Shown: positions 50,938-60,071 of the stretch, one piece after another
How positions within the stretch are numbered: position 1 is the stretch's first letter
How the letters are laid out: every line of letters begins with the position of its first letter
DNA from: Chryseobacterium sp.
Lineage (GTDB): Bacteria > Bacteroidota > Bacteroidia > Flavobacteriales > Weeksellaceae
Length of the DNA: 64,000 nt
Reading direction: 5' to 3'
Assembly (NCBI RefSeq): GCF_008014695.1
Contig: NZ_VOXE01000001.1
Location: 496,001 to 560,000 of the forward strand
Made by a program: the position numbers and the translations under genes
Notes under the pieces: model-generated
What the model was told of the DNA's origin: nothing
What the model saw: the letters and a program-made list of their open reading frames with translations, nothing else
Database searches by the model: none

Positions 50938-51747
50938 CTAAAGATCTTCAAATTTATCGACAATCTTCTGAGAAACTCCGGTTTTGCTGAAACCACCATC
51001 GTGGAAGAGGTTTTGCATCGTTACTTTTCGGGTAAGATCCGAGAACATGCTTACACAGTAGTTTGCACAGTCTAACGCATCGGCATTTCCAAGCGGCGAC
51101 ATGCTGTCTGCAAAATTGAAAAATCCGCTGATTCCTTTTACGCCTGCTCCGGCTTTGGTCATCACCGGTGACTGGGAAATGGTGTTTACACGTACTTTCC
51201 GGTCTCCCCAGTAATATCCGAAACTTCTTGCAATACTTTCAAGATAGGATTTATTGTCGGCCATATCGCCGTAATTCGGGAAGGTTCTCTGCGCAGCAAT
51301 GTAAGTTAAAGCCAAAATACTTCCCCATTCGTTCATGATATCTTTGTCCCAGGCAGCTTTCATTACTTTATGAAATGAAACAGAGGAAACGTCCCAGCCT
51401 TTTTCGAGAAAATCATAATTGAGATCGGTATAGGCTTTTCCTTTTCTGATGTTTACGGACATTCCGATGGAGTGGAGGATAAAATCAATTTTACCGTACT
51501 TTTCTTCGGCATGGGCAAAAAGTTTTTCGAGATCTTCTACCGAAGTGGCATCCGCAGGAATCACATCTGAACCGGTTTTTTTTGCCAGTTCATCAATTTC
51601 TCCCATTCGCATAGCAATTGGCGCGTTCGATAAAATAAATTCGGCACCTTCTTCGTGGCATCTTTCTGCAACTTTCCAGGCGATTGACTGATCATTGAGT
51701 GCTCCGAAGATGATTCCTTTCTTACCTTTTAATATTCCGTATGACAT
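50938..51747 (-). CDS. fabI: Enoyl-[acyl-carrier-protein] reductase
   Basis: This 269-residue short-chain dehydrogenase catalyses the last reductive step of fatty-acid elongation with NAD(P)H. Motifs are KGIIFGALNDQSIAWKVAE (cofactor loop, about residues 10-28), HSIGMS near 91 and the Tyr-x6-Lys pair in NYGDMADNK near 158. It is the target of triclosan in relatives. Two adjacent ATG codons (51750, 51747) allow either start. A single-gene unit. Confidence 0.95.
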   Translation of the reverse strand: MSYGILKGKKGIIFGALNDQSIAWKVAERCHEEGAEFILSNAPIAMRMGEIDELAKKTGSDVIPADATSVEDLEKLFAHAEEKYGKIDFILHSIGMSVNIRKGKAYTDLNYDFLEKGWDVSSVSFHKVMKAAWDKDIMNEWGSILALTYIAAQRTFPNYGDMADNKSYLESIARSFGYYWGDRKVRVNTISQSPVMTKAGAGVKGISGFFNFADSMSPLGNADALDCANYCVSMFSDLTRKVTMQNLFHDGGFSKTGVSQKIVDKFEDL

Positions 51748-51803
51748 CATAGTTTTTCTTTTGATTTCACAAATTTAAATATTTTATTGTTTAAAGCATA
51801 AAA

Positions 51804-51832
51804 AAAGAGAACCGATTTGCGTCGGCTCTCTT
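51804..51832 (-). terminator. Terminator of the LEA-like gene
   Basis: AGAGAACCGA (51806-51815) pairs with TCGGCTCTCT (51822-51831) with one mismatch. On the minus strand seven T residues follow. Confidence 0.82.
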
Positions 51833-51852
51833 CTTCTTTATAGAAATTGTGA

Positions 51853-52152
51853 TTAATTGGTCTTTTTGTTCCATTCAGCTTTTACGTCTTCGCCAGCATC
51901 CTTAGTGCTGTCCCAAGCATCGTCTGTCCAGTCTTTTGTTTTTTCCCATGCATCTGATACGGCATCTTTTGTATCTTCCCACGCATCAGCAACATTATCC
52001 TTAGCTCTTTCCATCCATCCCTCTGCCGTAGCTTCAGAATCATTGGCTTTCTGTTCGCGGATGTAGTCTTTAGCTCTGTCAGCATAATTATCTACTGTCC
52101 ATTTTGTTTTGTTGACTGCTCTTTCGGCGTCGTTGTAATTTTTTGAGTCCAT
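51853..52152 (-). CDS. Acidic 11-residue-repeat protein (LEA-like)
   Basis: This 99-residue protein is highly charged and has no signal peptide or cysteine. It contains three exact 11-residue repeats: AWEDTKDAVSD (57-67), AWEKTKDWTDD (68-78) and AWDSTKDAGED (79-89), preceded by a related GWMERAKDNVAD (45-56). Amphipathic 11-residue repeats are typical of group 3 LEA and YtxH-type stress proteins that protect membranes or proteins on drying or freezing. I infer a stress or stationary role. It has its own terminator. The spacer 52153-52350 upstream is AT-rich with no gene. Confidence 0.78.
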   Translation of the reverse strand: MDSKNYNDAERAVNKTKWTVDNYADRAKDYIREQKANDSEATAEGWMERAKDNVADAWEDTKDAVSDAWEKTKDWTDDAWDSTKDAGEDVKAEWNKKTN

Positions 52153-52350
52153 AATAAATATTTTTAGTTAATAAATTGGTGAAAAATTAATTTGATGTCA
52201 TAAAAGTAACAAGAACTATTCCCAAAACTTTTAATATTATGTTAAATATTTCATAAAATTTTATTAACATCCATTTTAAATCCACAAATTAAGAATTCTT
52301 TCTTCAACAGTATCACGCAGAAATTTTTATCTTAGAGCAAATTTTTTTGG

Positions 52351-52908
52351 ATGGATAAGATACGGTGTTCGTGGTGTGAAAAAGATGATCTTTACCGGAA
52401 ATATCATGATGAAGAGTGGGGCAAACCAGTTTACGATGATGATACGATATTTGAATTTCTTGTTCTGGAAAGTTTTCAGGCAGGGCTTTCGTGGTATACA
52501 ATTCTTAAAAAAAGAGGAAATTTCAGGCTGGCATTTGATGATTTCAATTATAAAATCATCGCTGAATATCCAGATCAAAAAGTGGAAGAACTCATGCAGG
52601 ATGCCGGAATCATCAGAAACAGGCTGAAAATCCTCGCGACCATCAACAATGCTAAGAAATTTATGGAAGTTCAGAAAGAATTCGGGACTTTTTCCAAATA
52701 CATCTGGAGTTTTGTAGACGGGAAACCGCTCATTAACCGCAGAGAAACGCTGAAAGATATTCCGGCTACAACAGAAATTTCTGATGCACTGGCAAAAGAT
52801 CTGAAAACACGCGGTTTCAAATTCCTGGGTTCAACTGTAGTTTACGCGCATATGCAGGCGACCGGAATGGTAAATGATCATGTTGAAAATTGTTATTGTA
52901 GAGATTAG
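52351..52908 (+). CDS. tag: DNA-3-methyladenine glycosylase I
   Basis: This 185-residue enzyme removes 3-methyladenine from DNA in base-excision repair. Zinc ligands are Cys in CSWC (about residues 6-9), and the end HVENCYC; His in YHDEEWG is near 19. The catalytic Glu is in LVLESFQAGLSWYTILKKR (about 38-56). Length is normal. It is a single gene; no close partner is seen. Confidence 0.94.
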   Translation: MDKIRCSWCEKDDLYRKYHDEEWGKPVYDDDTIFEFLVLESFQAGLSWYTILKKRGNFRLAFDDFNYKIIAEYPDQKVEELMQDAGIIRNRLKILATINNAKKFMEVQKEFGTFSKYIWSFVDGKPLINRRETLKDIPATTEISDALAKDLKTRGFKFLGSTVVYAHMQATGMVNDHVENCYCRD

Positions 52909-52942
52909 AAATTAAAACTATTTTTGAAATATTATATATCTT

Positions 52943-53821
52943 ATGAATAACAAAAAATGCTTACTCCTTTTCTTGATTTGTTTTAGTCAATTTTTCTTTT
53001 CACAGAAGAAGAAGAAGAAAAGAGATGTAAATACGGAGGTGGCCGTTAAAATTTTAAGAGAAGATGGAAGTGAATCTTCAGGTAAAATGTCAGGTGTATA
53101 TTTTCCAGATACCAATAGTTTTGCTGGAATGATAGCGCAATCTTCCAGCAAGTATTCAATTTATTCTAATGATGTGAAATTTGAATTCAAGAATGATACA
53201 ACTGGACAAACAGAAAACATTCCATTTAAAGATTTAAAAAAAATAAAAGTTCTTGATGATTTTGAAGATGAAATAATTGGCTATGAAAAACTGAAAATTC
53301 AGCAGTTTGATAAGGATATGAATATCATCCCTAAAAATTATGAAGCCTTTGTACCCATATTATACGAAGGTAAAATAAATATTTATGGTTATGATTATTT
53401 AACTTGTTACGGATATGGCAATAATATTAATACAAACAACTGTACTTATAGTACTACGATGTTATACATTAAAAACCAATTCAATCCTATTGCATTCATG
53501 CCGATTGATTATGATAGAATCGGGCAGTTAGCATGGGGATCAATCAGCAAAAGATTCATGGCTGCATTTCGTGAAGCTGGCAAAGATTGTACAGATTTTC
53601 AGAAATATTTAGATGGAATTCAAACTCAAATAGATGAAAATGGATATGCGAAAACTTTATATCCCAATTGGAAAGCAGAAATGAAAAGTTTCCGTGCAGA
53701 TAAAAATGATCAAAATTTAGGAGTGTTGGAAAAGAAAAGAGCAAAACAAAAATTGATGCGCGATCTGTATATGCAACCCTATTTGGGCTTTATAAAAGAA
53801 TATGAAAAAAACTGTAAATAA
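52943..53821 (+). CDS. Exported hypothetical protein
   Basis: This 292-residue protein has a signal peptide (about 1-20, FFFSQ) followed at once by a KKKKKR run. I do not recognise a domain. Conspicuous parts are an AT-rich asparagine-rich middle (YGYGNNINTNNCTYSTTM near residue 155) and a lysine-rich end. The base composition is clearly more AT-rich than in flanking genes. It is transcribed after tag with a 34-base gap and converges on the nucleoside phosphorylase gene. Confidence 0.7.
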   Translation: MNNKKCLLLFLICFSQFFFSQKKKKKRDVNTEVAVKILREDGSESSGKMSGVYFPDTNSFAGMIAQSSSKYSIYSNDVKFEFKNDTTGQTENIPFKDLKKIKVLDDFEDEIIGYEKLKIQQFDKDMNIIPKNYEAFVPILYEGKINIYGYDYLTCYGYGNNINTNNCTYSTTMLYIKNQFNPIAFMPIDYDRIGQLAWGSISKRFMAAFREAGKDCTDFQKYLDGIQTQIDENGYAKTLYPNWKAEMKSFRADKNDQNLGVLEKKRAKQKLMRDLYMQPYLGFIKEYEKNCK

Positions 53822-53850
53822 TTAACCCTCTTATAAGTAATTTTTTAATA

Positions 53851-54711
53851 TCATTTTATGATTCTCTCCAACACCCACTCAATCATATTTTTCTCCGAAG
53901 TCTGATGGTCTGCAGAAAATTCCCCGCGTCTTCGGTTTGCGATTACGCAGTTTACCGTGATTGCTTTATGTCCTAAAAGTTTGGAAAGCCCGTAAATCGC
54001 CGAGGTTTCCATTTCAAAATTCGAGATTCCAAGATCATTTAAAGTTTCCAGAAATTTGTCATCAAGCGCTTTCAGGCGGAGCTGTCTTCCCTGAGGTGCA
54101 TAAAAACCGGGGAAAGTTGCCGTATTTCCGTGGTACTTGGCATCTTTATAATAAGGGGAAAGCTCTTCAGCCCAATCGGAGAAGTAAAGCATCGGTTTGA
54201 TTTTTTCGTAAGGAAATGCTGTCAAAAAGTTTTTTGAAAATTCATTTTCAAAATGATAATCTGAGTAAAAATGCAGCAGCCCGTCGAGGCCAACCACATT
54301 CTGCGTCACCAGCATATTGTCGACTTCCACATCAGGATTTACACTTCCGCACGTTCCCATCCTGAAAAGTTCAAGGGATTTATGTTCCGCTTTGAATTCT
54401 TTCTTTTGCAGATCAATGTTCACGAGTGCATCGAGCTCATTCATCACAATGTCGATGTTTTCGGTCCCTATTCCGGTGGACATTACCGTAATCCTTTCGC
54501 CGCGCAACGTTCCCGTATGCGTGTAAAATTCGCGTTTGTTTTTTTTGATTTCAATCGTATCAAAGTATTTCGACACTTTCGGAACGCGGTCCGGGTCGCC
54601 TACCAGCATTATTTTGCCTCCAATATCTTCGGGCAGAAGATTGAGATGATAAACACTTCCGTCCCCGTTCAGGACCAGTTCAGATGCCGCTAATTTATTG
54701 AGTATTGACAT
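53851..54711 (-). CDS. Nucleoside phosphorylase
   Basis: This 286-residue protein is a nucleoside phosphorylase of the PNP/UDP type, which splits nucleosides with phosphate. Motifs are MLVGDPDRVPK (phosphate-binding, about 33-43), GTGIGTENIDIVMNEL (about 74-90), MGTCGSVN (about 115-122) and FEMETSAIYGL (ribose-binding Glu, about 227-237). It looks closest to uridine phosphorylase; the base specificity is not certain. An upstream frame start at 54762 is rejected as the ATG at 54711 gives the usual N-terminus. Confidence 0.9.
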   Translation of the reverse strand: MSILNKLAASELVLNGDGSVYHLNLLPEDIGGKIMLVGDPDRVPKVSKYFDTIEIKKNKREFYTHTGTLRGERITVMSTGIGTENIDIVMNELDALVNIDLQKKEFKAEHKSLELFRMGTCGSVNPDVEVDNMLVTQNVVGLDGLLHFYSDYHFENEFSKNFLTAFPYEKIKPMLYFSDWAEELSPYYKDAKYHGNTATFPGFYAPQGRQLRLKALDDKFLETLNDLGISNFEMETSAIYGLSKLLGHKAITVNCVIANRRRGEFSADHQTSEKNMIEWVLERIIK

Positions 54712-54771
54712 TTTTTTAGTTTTTTTATGAATGAAGATATTGAAAATTACTTTACGGAACATTTAGTCAGG

Positions 54772-55095
54772 TTAACCACCGACTCTTTTGGTTTTATACC
54801 CCATTTCATGTAAGATTTTCATGATTTTATCGCGGTTGTCTCCCTGTATCACAATGATTCCGTCTTTTTCTGAACCGCCGATCCCTAAAGTTGTTTTTAT
54901 TTTCTTCGATATATTCTTTAATTCTTCTCCGTCGCCTTCAAACCCTTCAATCAAGGTAACCGGTTTTCCGTTCCGCCCTTTTTTTTCGAATTTGCATACC
55001 AACGGTTCCTTCTGAACGAATTTTTCCTGCGGAAATTCAAAATCCTGCTCATCATGTTCCGGAAAAAGGTTCTTTAATTGATCCCGTAAATCCAT
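54772..55095 (-). CDS. SUI1/YciH-family translation factor
   Basis: This 107-residue protein contains a SUI1 domain (about residues 30-105), as in eIF1 and bacterial YciH. Typical are KKGRNGKPVTLIEGF, LKTTLGIGGSEKDGIIVIQGD-like stretch and the end YKTKRVGG. YciH-type factors improve start-codon selection. This organism has many weak or leaderless starts, which may make it relevant, but that is inference. It is 60 bases upstream of the nucleoside phosphorylase gene on the same strand. Confidence 0.9.
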   Translation of the reverse strand: MDLRDQLKNLFPEHDEQDFEFPQEKFVQKEPLVCKFEKKGRNGKPVTLIEGFEGDGEELKNISKKIKTTLGIGGSEKDGIIVIQGDNRDKIMKILHEMGYKTKRVGG

Positions 55096-55167
55096 TTTAT
55101 CATTTTAAAAGAAGGTAAAAATACAAATAAATCCACATAAAACCCGATATCACAAATTCAAAATTCG

Positions 55168-55175
55168 TAAATTTG
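55168..55175 (+). promoter_or_regulatory. -7 box of gpmI
   Basis: TAAATTTG fits TAnnTTTG and lies 21 bases before the start codon. Confidence 0.6.
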
Positions 55176-55196
55176 TTCATCAAATAGGATTTAAAA

Positions 55197-56726
55197 ATGT
55201 CAAAAAAAGCAATATTGGCCATACTTGATGGATGGGGCCTCGGTACCGATCCCACTGTTTCAGCCATCGCTCAGGCGAACACTCCCTTTATCGATTCCTG
55301 TCTGCAGAAATTCCCCAACACCACCCTGGAAGCCAGTGGCATTGCCGTGGGTTTGCCCTTCGGACAAATGGGAAATTCTGAGGTAGGTCATATGAATTTA
55401 GGTGCGGGAAGAGTGGTGTACCAGAATCTGGTAAAACTCAATATGGCGGTGGAAAATGCCACACTGGGGAAGGAAAATATCATTACCCAGGCTTTCGAAT
55501 ATGCCAAAATCAATAAGAAGAAAGTCCATTTCATCGGTCTGGTTTCTGATGGTGGCGTGCATTCCCACATCAATCATTTAAAAGGTCTGCTCACTGCCGC
55601 ACACGAATACGGACTGAATGATCAGGTGTATGTTCACGCCTTCACTGATGGCCGAGACTGCGATCCGCATTCGGGGAAAGGTTTTATTGAAGAACTTTTA
55701 AACCATATGAAAGTCACCACAGGAAAACTCGCAACAGTAATCGGAAGGTATTATGCAATGGACCGTGACCGACGCTGGGAAAGGGTAAAACTGGCCTACG
55801 ATGTAATGGTGAGAGGAGTTGGAGATCAGACCCATGATATTTTAGCCACCATTGAGAAATCTTATAAGGAAGGAATTACTGATGAGTTTTTAAAACCTAT
55901 CATCTGCCTTAAAGACAGTAATTTACCGATGACAACGATTGATAACGAAGATGTGGTTTTCTGCTTTAATTTCAGAACAGACCGGGGACGAGAAATTACG
56001 GAAGCCCTTACACAGCACGACTTTCCGGAATACGGAATGCACTGTCTAAAACTTTTTTATGTCACGATGACGAATTATGACAAAGATTTCAAGAATATCA
56101 AAGTCGTGTTCGATGAAAAAGTTCTGGAGGAAACCTTAGGCGAAATCCTTGAACGAAACGGAAAAACCCAGATCCGCGTTGCGGAGACCGAAAAATATCC
56201 GCACGTCACTTTTTTCTTTTCGGGCGGCCGTGAAGAGGAATTTATAGGAGAAAGAAGGCTTTTGTGCCCAAGTCCGAAAGAGGTTCCGACTTATGATTTT
56301 AAACCCGAAATGTCGGCTTACGACATCACTGAAAAAATTCTGCCCGAAATTGTGAATGAAACTGCAGATTTCATCTGTTTGAATTTCGCGAATACTGATA
56401 TGGTTGGGCACACCGGGGTTTTTGAAGCTGCCGTCCGGGCTGCAGAAACAGTCGACAAATGTATTGAAAGGGTAGCCACAGCAGCTTATGAACATAATTA
56501 CGCCGTTTTTATACTTGCAGATCACGGAAACTCTGATGTGATGAGAAATCCTGACGGCAGCCCAAACACCCAGCATTCAACCAATCTGGTTCCGCTAATT
56601 GTCATGGATAAAGACCGGACCTGGACTCTGAAACCGGGTAAGTTAGGTGATATCGCTCCATCAATTCTTACCGTAATGGGAATTCCCGTTCCGGAAATTA
56701 TGACCGGCGACATATTGGTACAGTAA
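55197..56726 (+). CDS. gpmI: 2,3-bisphosphoglycerate-independent phosphoglycerate mutase
   Basis: This 509-residue enzyme of the alkaline-phosphatase superfamily interconverts 3- and 2-phosphoglycerate in glycolysis, with two manganese ions. Ser61 in GQMGNSEVGHMNLG is the phosphoserine nucleophile. Other metal-site parts are AILDGWGLG at the start, NFANTDMVGHTG near 395 and LADHGNSD near 440. Length is normal. It is a single gene divergent from the SUI1 gene. Confidence 0.96.
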   Translation: MSKKAILAILDGWGLGTDPTVSAIAQANTPFIDSCLQKFPNTTLEASGIAVGLPFGQMGNSEVGHMNLGAGRVVYQNLVKLNMAVENATLGKENIITQAFEYAKINKKKVHFIGLVSDGGVHSHINHLKGLLTAAHEYGLNDQVYVHAFTDGRDCDPHSGKGFIEELLNHMKVTTGKLATVIGRYYAMDRDRRWERVKLAYDVMVRGVGDQTHDILATIEKSYKEGITDEFLKPIICLKDSNLPMTTIDNEDVVFCFNFRTDRGREITEALTQHDFPEYGMHCLKLFYVTMTNYDKDFKNIKVVFDEKVLEETLGEILERNGKTQIRVAETEKYPHVTFFFSGGREEEFIGERRLLCPSPKEVPTYDFKPEMSAYDITEKILPEIVNETADFICLNFANTDMVGHTGVFEAAVRAAETVDKCIERVATAAYEHNYAVFILADHGNSDVMRNPDGSPNTQHSTNLVPLIVMDKDRTWTLKPGKLGDIAPSILTVMGIPVPEIMTGDILVQ

Positions 56727-56801
56727 ATGCAACAATAAAAAAATCCTGTTAAATATTTCACAAATGGTTTTATCCTATGCTGTAAATAATTAATAATTTG
56801 T

Positions 56802-56809
56802 TAATTTTG
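56802..56809 (+). promoter_or_regulatory. -7 box of the desaturase gene
   Basis: TAATTTTG fits TAnnTTTG and lies 19 bases before the ATG. A purine tract (agagaaag) lies just before the start. Confidence 0.6.
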
Positions 56810-56828
56810 TAACTTATAAAGAGAAAGA

Positions 56829-57812
56829 ATGTACGAAAAAATAGTAAGACTCGAAGTAATGAAGTCGCTTGAAAAAAATATGAAAGGCTTCATTGACGAT
56901 TATCTTACCCCTGTTGAGAAAATTTGGCAGCCCTCCGATTTTTTACCCGATACAACAAAAGACAGTTTCAAAGACGACCTGGACGAACTGCAGACTTTGG
57001 CGCACGAAATGCCTTATGACCTTTTTGTTACTTTAATTGGCGACTGTATTACTGAAGAAGCCCTGCCAAGTTATGAATCCTGGATCATGGGAATTGACGG
57101 TGTTAACCAGGAAGACAGAGAAGAATTGGGCTGGGCCAACTGGGTGCGGAATTGGACTGCAGAAGAGAACCGTCACGGCACGATGCTTAACACCTACCTG
57201 TACCTTTGTGGAAGAGTGAACATGCGGGAAATGGAAATTACCACCCAATATTTAATTCAGGATGGTTTTGATATTGGAACCAGCATGGATCCTTACCGAA
57301 ATTTTATCTATACGAGTTTTCAGGAAACCGCAACCAATATTTCCCACCGCAGAGTAGGGACTTTAGCCAAACAGAGCGGCAACAGGAAACTTGCCCAAAT
57401 GTGCGGCGTAATTGCTGCTGATGAGGCAAGACATGCAAAAGCATATAAACATTTCGTAACCAAGATCTTCGAACTCGATCCTTCAGAAATGATGCTGGCG
57501 TTTGAGGACATGATGCGGAAGAAAATTGTAATGCCTGCGCATCTGATGCGTGAATCCGGTCAGAAAGCCGGCGAATTGTGGGAACATTTCTCCAATGCTG
57601 CGCAGCGCTGTATGGTATATACCGGCCAGGATTACATCGATATTCTGAAAGAACTGATCATTGACTGGAAAATTGAACACATCTCCGGTCTTAATGAAAA
57701 AGCGGAAAAAGCAAGGGAATACCTTGTCAAATTACCGAGAAGACTTCAGAACATCTCAGACAGAATGAGCACTCCCGATCTTGACCATGAGTTCAGATGG
57801 GTTAAAAATTAG
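56829..57812 (+). CDS. Acyl-ACP desaturase (stearoyl-ACP delta-9 type)
   Basis: This 327-residue soluble di-iron enzyme has the two iron motifs EENRHG (about residues 117-122) and DEARHA (about 201-206). It introduces a cis double bond in an acyl-ACP with oxygen and reduced ferredoxin, which would supply unsaturated fatty acids. Length and N-terminus (LEKNMKGFIDDYL) are as in plant and actinobacterial relatives. It is a single-gene unit with its own promoter and terminator. A ferredoxin gene is at 24198 but not adjacent. Confidence 0.92.
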   Translation: MYEKIVRLEVMKSLEKNMKGFIDDYLTPVEKIWQPSDFLPDTTKDSFKDDLDELQTLAHEMPYDLFVTLIGDCITEEALPSYESWIMGIDGVNQEDREELGWANWVRNWTAEENRHGTMLNTYLYLCGRVNMREMEITTQYLIQDGFDIGTSMDPYRNFIYTSFQETATNISHRRVGTLAKQSGNRKLAQMCGVIAADEARHAKAYKHFVTKIFELDPSEMMLAFEDMMRKKIVMPAHLMRESGQKAGELWEHFSNAAQRCMVYTGQDYIDILKELIIDWKIEHISGLNEKAEKAREYLVKLPRRLQNISDRMSTPDLDHEFRWVKN

Positions 57813-57845
57813 AAAAGAGACCGTTAGATTAATTAAATAATTCGT

Positions 57846-57878
57846 AAAGGTGATTGATTTTCTTCAGTCACTTTTTTT
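57846..57878 (+). terminator. Terminator of the desaturase gene
   Basis: GTGATTG (57850-57856) pairs with CAGTCAC (57865-57871), one T-G wobble, and AAAG extends it. Seven T residues follow. Confidence 0.82.
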
Positions 57879-57886
57879 ATATTTTA

Positions 57887-57894
57887 TATCTTTG
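57887..57894 (+). promoter_or_regulatory. -7 box of the HAD-like gene
   Basis: TATCTTTG followed by CA is a typical Bacteroidota box. The leader would be about 55 bases. Confidence 0.65.
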
Positions 57895-57953
57895 CAAATC
57901 AATTTTTTTAAGATTTTGAGATAGATTTTAAAGCAAATAAGGAATTACAGTGT

Positions 57954-58385
57954 ATGATAAGCAATAAAAAACTTGCGATAGATTTTGACGGTACCATCGT
58001 GGATGATGCCTATCCGGGAATCGGAAAAACCAAAACTTTTGCCTTCGAAACCCTTAAAAAACTCCAATCGGAAGGCTACCGTCTCATTTTATGGACCTAC
58101 CGCCACGGCAAAACGCTGGACGAAGCCGTGGAATTCTGCCGAAATAACGGTATTGAATTTTATGCCGTAAATTCGAGTTTTGAAGGAGAAGTGTTTGATC
58201 CAAAAGACGCTTCCCGTAAAATTGATGCCGATCTGTTCATCGATGACCGAAATTTAGGAGGATTTCCGGGGTGGGGAGAAATCTACAACATCATCAACCA
58301 AAGAATTGAATTCCGCGTTGACGGGGGAACTGTTTTAGCATATTCAAAAATGATAAAAGATAAAAAGAAAGGCCTTTTCTGGTAA
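57954..58385 (+). CDS. HAD-like small hydrolase (BT0820-type)
   Basis: This 143-residue protein has the HAD motif I as AIDFDGTIV (Asp nucleophile and Asp acid at about residues 10-12). Motif II is LILWTYR (Thr, about 45-50) and a late acidic motif is FIDDRNLGG (about 98). I recognise the small single-domain group of Bacteroidota (BT0820-like). The substrate is unknown. It is followed after 26 bases by map and probably co-transcribed with it. Confidence 0.8.
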   Translation: MISNKKLAIDFDGTIVDDAYPGIGKTKTFAFETLKKLQSEGYRLILWTYRHGKTLDEAVEFCRNNGIEFYAVNSSFEGEVFDPKDASRKIDADLFIDDRNLGGFPGWGEIYNIINQRIEFRVDGGTVLAYSKMIKDKKKGLFW

Positions 58386-58411
58386 GCTTTCCGATCCAGA
58401 CAATATTTGTA

Positions 58412-59221
58412 ATGATACATCTAAAAACAATTGACGAACTGAGGCTTATGCGCGAAAGCGCGCAACTTGTTTCCAAAACACTGGGAATGCTTGCCGCTGA
58501 GATAAAACCGGGAGCCACAACGAACCGTATGGATCAGCTGGCCGGTGAATTCATACGTGATCATGGCGGAGAACCCGCATTTTTAGGAATGTACGGGTTT
58601 CCGAAGAATCTCTGTATTTCCCCAAATGCCGAAGTTGTTCACGGAATTCCCAATGATAAACCGCTGGAAGAAGGCGATATTCTTTCTGTAGATTGTGGTG
58701 TTCATATGAACGGTTTCTACGGCGATCATGCCTATTCCTTTGAAGTAGGTGAAGTGGCGCCCGAAACCAAAAAACTGTTGAAAATCACGAAAGAATCTTT
58801 ATACAAAGGTATTGAACAGTGTGTTCGCGGAAAAAGGGTTGGAGATATTTCCTACGCCATTCAGGAATACTGCGAGAAAAACGGTTACGGAGTCGTTCGC
58901 GAGCTGGTAGGCCACGGTTTGGGAAGAAAAATGCACGAAGACCCCCAGGTTCCGAATTACGGCCGCAAAGGTAGCGGAAAAGTCCTGAAAGACGGAATCG
59001 TTCTCGCCATCGAACCCATGATCAACCTCGGGACCGAAAAAGTGAAATTCCACAGCGACGGCTGGACGGTCACCACGCTGGATATGAAACCTTCTGCACA
59101 TTTCGAGCATGATGTCACCATTATTGAGGGAAAACCCGTTCTTCTTTCTACCTACCGGTATATATATGAAGCGCTGGGAATTACAAGCAATGAAGAAGCG
59201 CCGTTTACGAAGGATTTTTAA
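58412..59221 (+). CDS. map: Methionine aminopeptidase
   Basis: This 269-residue type I enzyme removes the first methionine from new proteins. Metal ligands fall in SVDCGVHMNGFYGDH (two Asp), GHGLGRKMHEDP (His), AIEPMIN (Glu) and the last Glu near HFEHDVTIIEG. YGFPKNLCISPNAEVVHGIP (about 63-82) is typical of bacterial forms. Its stop TAA shares one base with the ATG of the methyltransferase. Confidence 0.95.
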   Translation: MIHLKTIDELRLMRESAQLVSKTLGMLAAEIKPGATTNRMDQLAGEFIRDHGGEPAFLGMYGFPKNLCISPNAEVVHGIPNDKPLEEGDILSVDCGVHMNGFYGDHAYSFEVGEVAPETKKLLKITKESLYKGIEQCVRGKRVGDISYAIQEYCEKNGYGVVRELVGHGLGRKMHEDPQVPNYGRKGSGKVLKDGIVLAIEPMINLGTEKVKFHSDGWTVTTLDMKPSAHFEHDVTIIEGKPVLLSTYRYIYEALGITSNEEAPFTKDF

Positions 59222-59988
59222 TGAAAAAAATATTTAAATTCTTACTGAACCGGATCCCCAGACCAATGCTGATTAATATGAGCATTTTTCTGCGTCCGAT
59301 TATTTATCAGTTTTTTAAAGGCGATCAGTTTACCGATCCCATCGACGGGAAATCATACCGAAAATTTCTTCCCTACGGTTACGGAAAACAGCGCGAGAAC
59401 GCCCTTTCACCCGGAACGCTGAGTCTTGAACGTCACCGTCAGATGTGGCTCCATCTTCAGAATGAAACCGATTTTTTCACCGCAAATTACAAAGTTCTTC
59501 ATATCGCTCCGGAGCAGGAATTTTTACGCCGCTTCAAAAAAATGAAAAATCTGGATTACACTTCTGCAGATTTGTATTCCCCGATTGTGGATGTAAAAGC
59601 CGATATCCTGGATCTGCCTTTTGAAGATGACAGTTTCGACATTGTCTTCTGCAATCATGTCCTGGAACATATTGTGGATGATCAAAAAGCGATGAGTGAA
59701 CTCTACCGCGTGATGAAAAAAGGCGGTTGGGGAATTTTTCAGGTGCCGATGAAGAATTCACTGGAGAAAACCTATGAAGATTTCTCAATCAAAGATCCAA
59801 AGGAAAGACAAAAACATTTCGGGCAGTACGACCACGTCCGCTGGTATGGAATGGACTATTTCGACAGGCTGAAATCCGTTGGTTTCCAAACCGATATCAA
59901 TTTCTATTCAAAGAAATTCTCGAGTGAAGAAAGAAAAAAATTCGGTCTGATGGAAAATGAAATTCTGCCGGTAGTCGTTAAACCGTAG
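59221..59988 (+). CDS. Class I SAM-dependent methyltransferase
   Basis: This 255-residue protein has a methyltransferase fold from about residue 100: VLHIAPEQEFLRRF, then ADILDLPFEDDSFDIVFCNHVLEHI. An N-terminal part (about 1-85) has hydrophobic stretches and RIPRPML, of unknown role. The substrate is not visible. It shares one base with map (TAATG), so co-translation is likely. Era follows on a separate promoter. Confidence 0.8.
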   Translation: MKKIFKFLLNRIPRPMLINMSIFLRPIIYQFFKGDQFTDPIDGKSYRKFLPYGYGKQRENALSPGTLSLERHRQMWLHLQNETDFFTANYKVLHIAPEQEFLRRFKKMKNLDYTSADLYSPIVDVKADILDLPFEDDSFDIVFCNHVLEHIVDDQKAMSELYRVMKKGGWGIFQVPMKNSLEKTYEDFSIKDPKERQKHFGQYDHVRWYGMDYFDRLKSVGFQTDINFYSKKFSSEERKKFGLMENEILPVVVKP

Positions 59989-60003
59989 CCACACTTAATT
60001 CAC

Positions 60004-60011
60004 TATCTTTG
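60004..60011 (+). promoter_or_regulatory. -7 box of era
   Basis: TATCTTTG followed by CAG is a typical box. It lies inside the ORF extension upstream of era and gives a leader of about 57 bases. Confidence 0.65.
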
Positions 60012-60071
60012 CAGAGATTTTCAGATACTCTTTTATGCATCTGGAAATTTCTTAAACTTATTATTACAAAA

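Noticed and set aside
53881-54693. Long plus-strand frames opposite the nucleoside phosphorylase gene
   Set aside because: They are shadow frames with no domains or starts; the minus-strand gene is conserved.
60009-60071. Extension of era
   Set aside because: It overlaps the promoter box and the start at 60072 gives the normal N-terminus.
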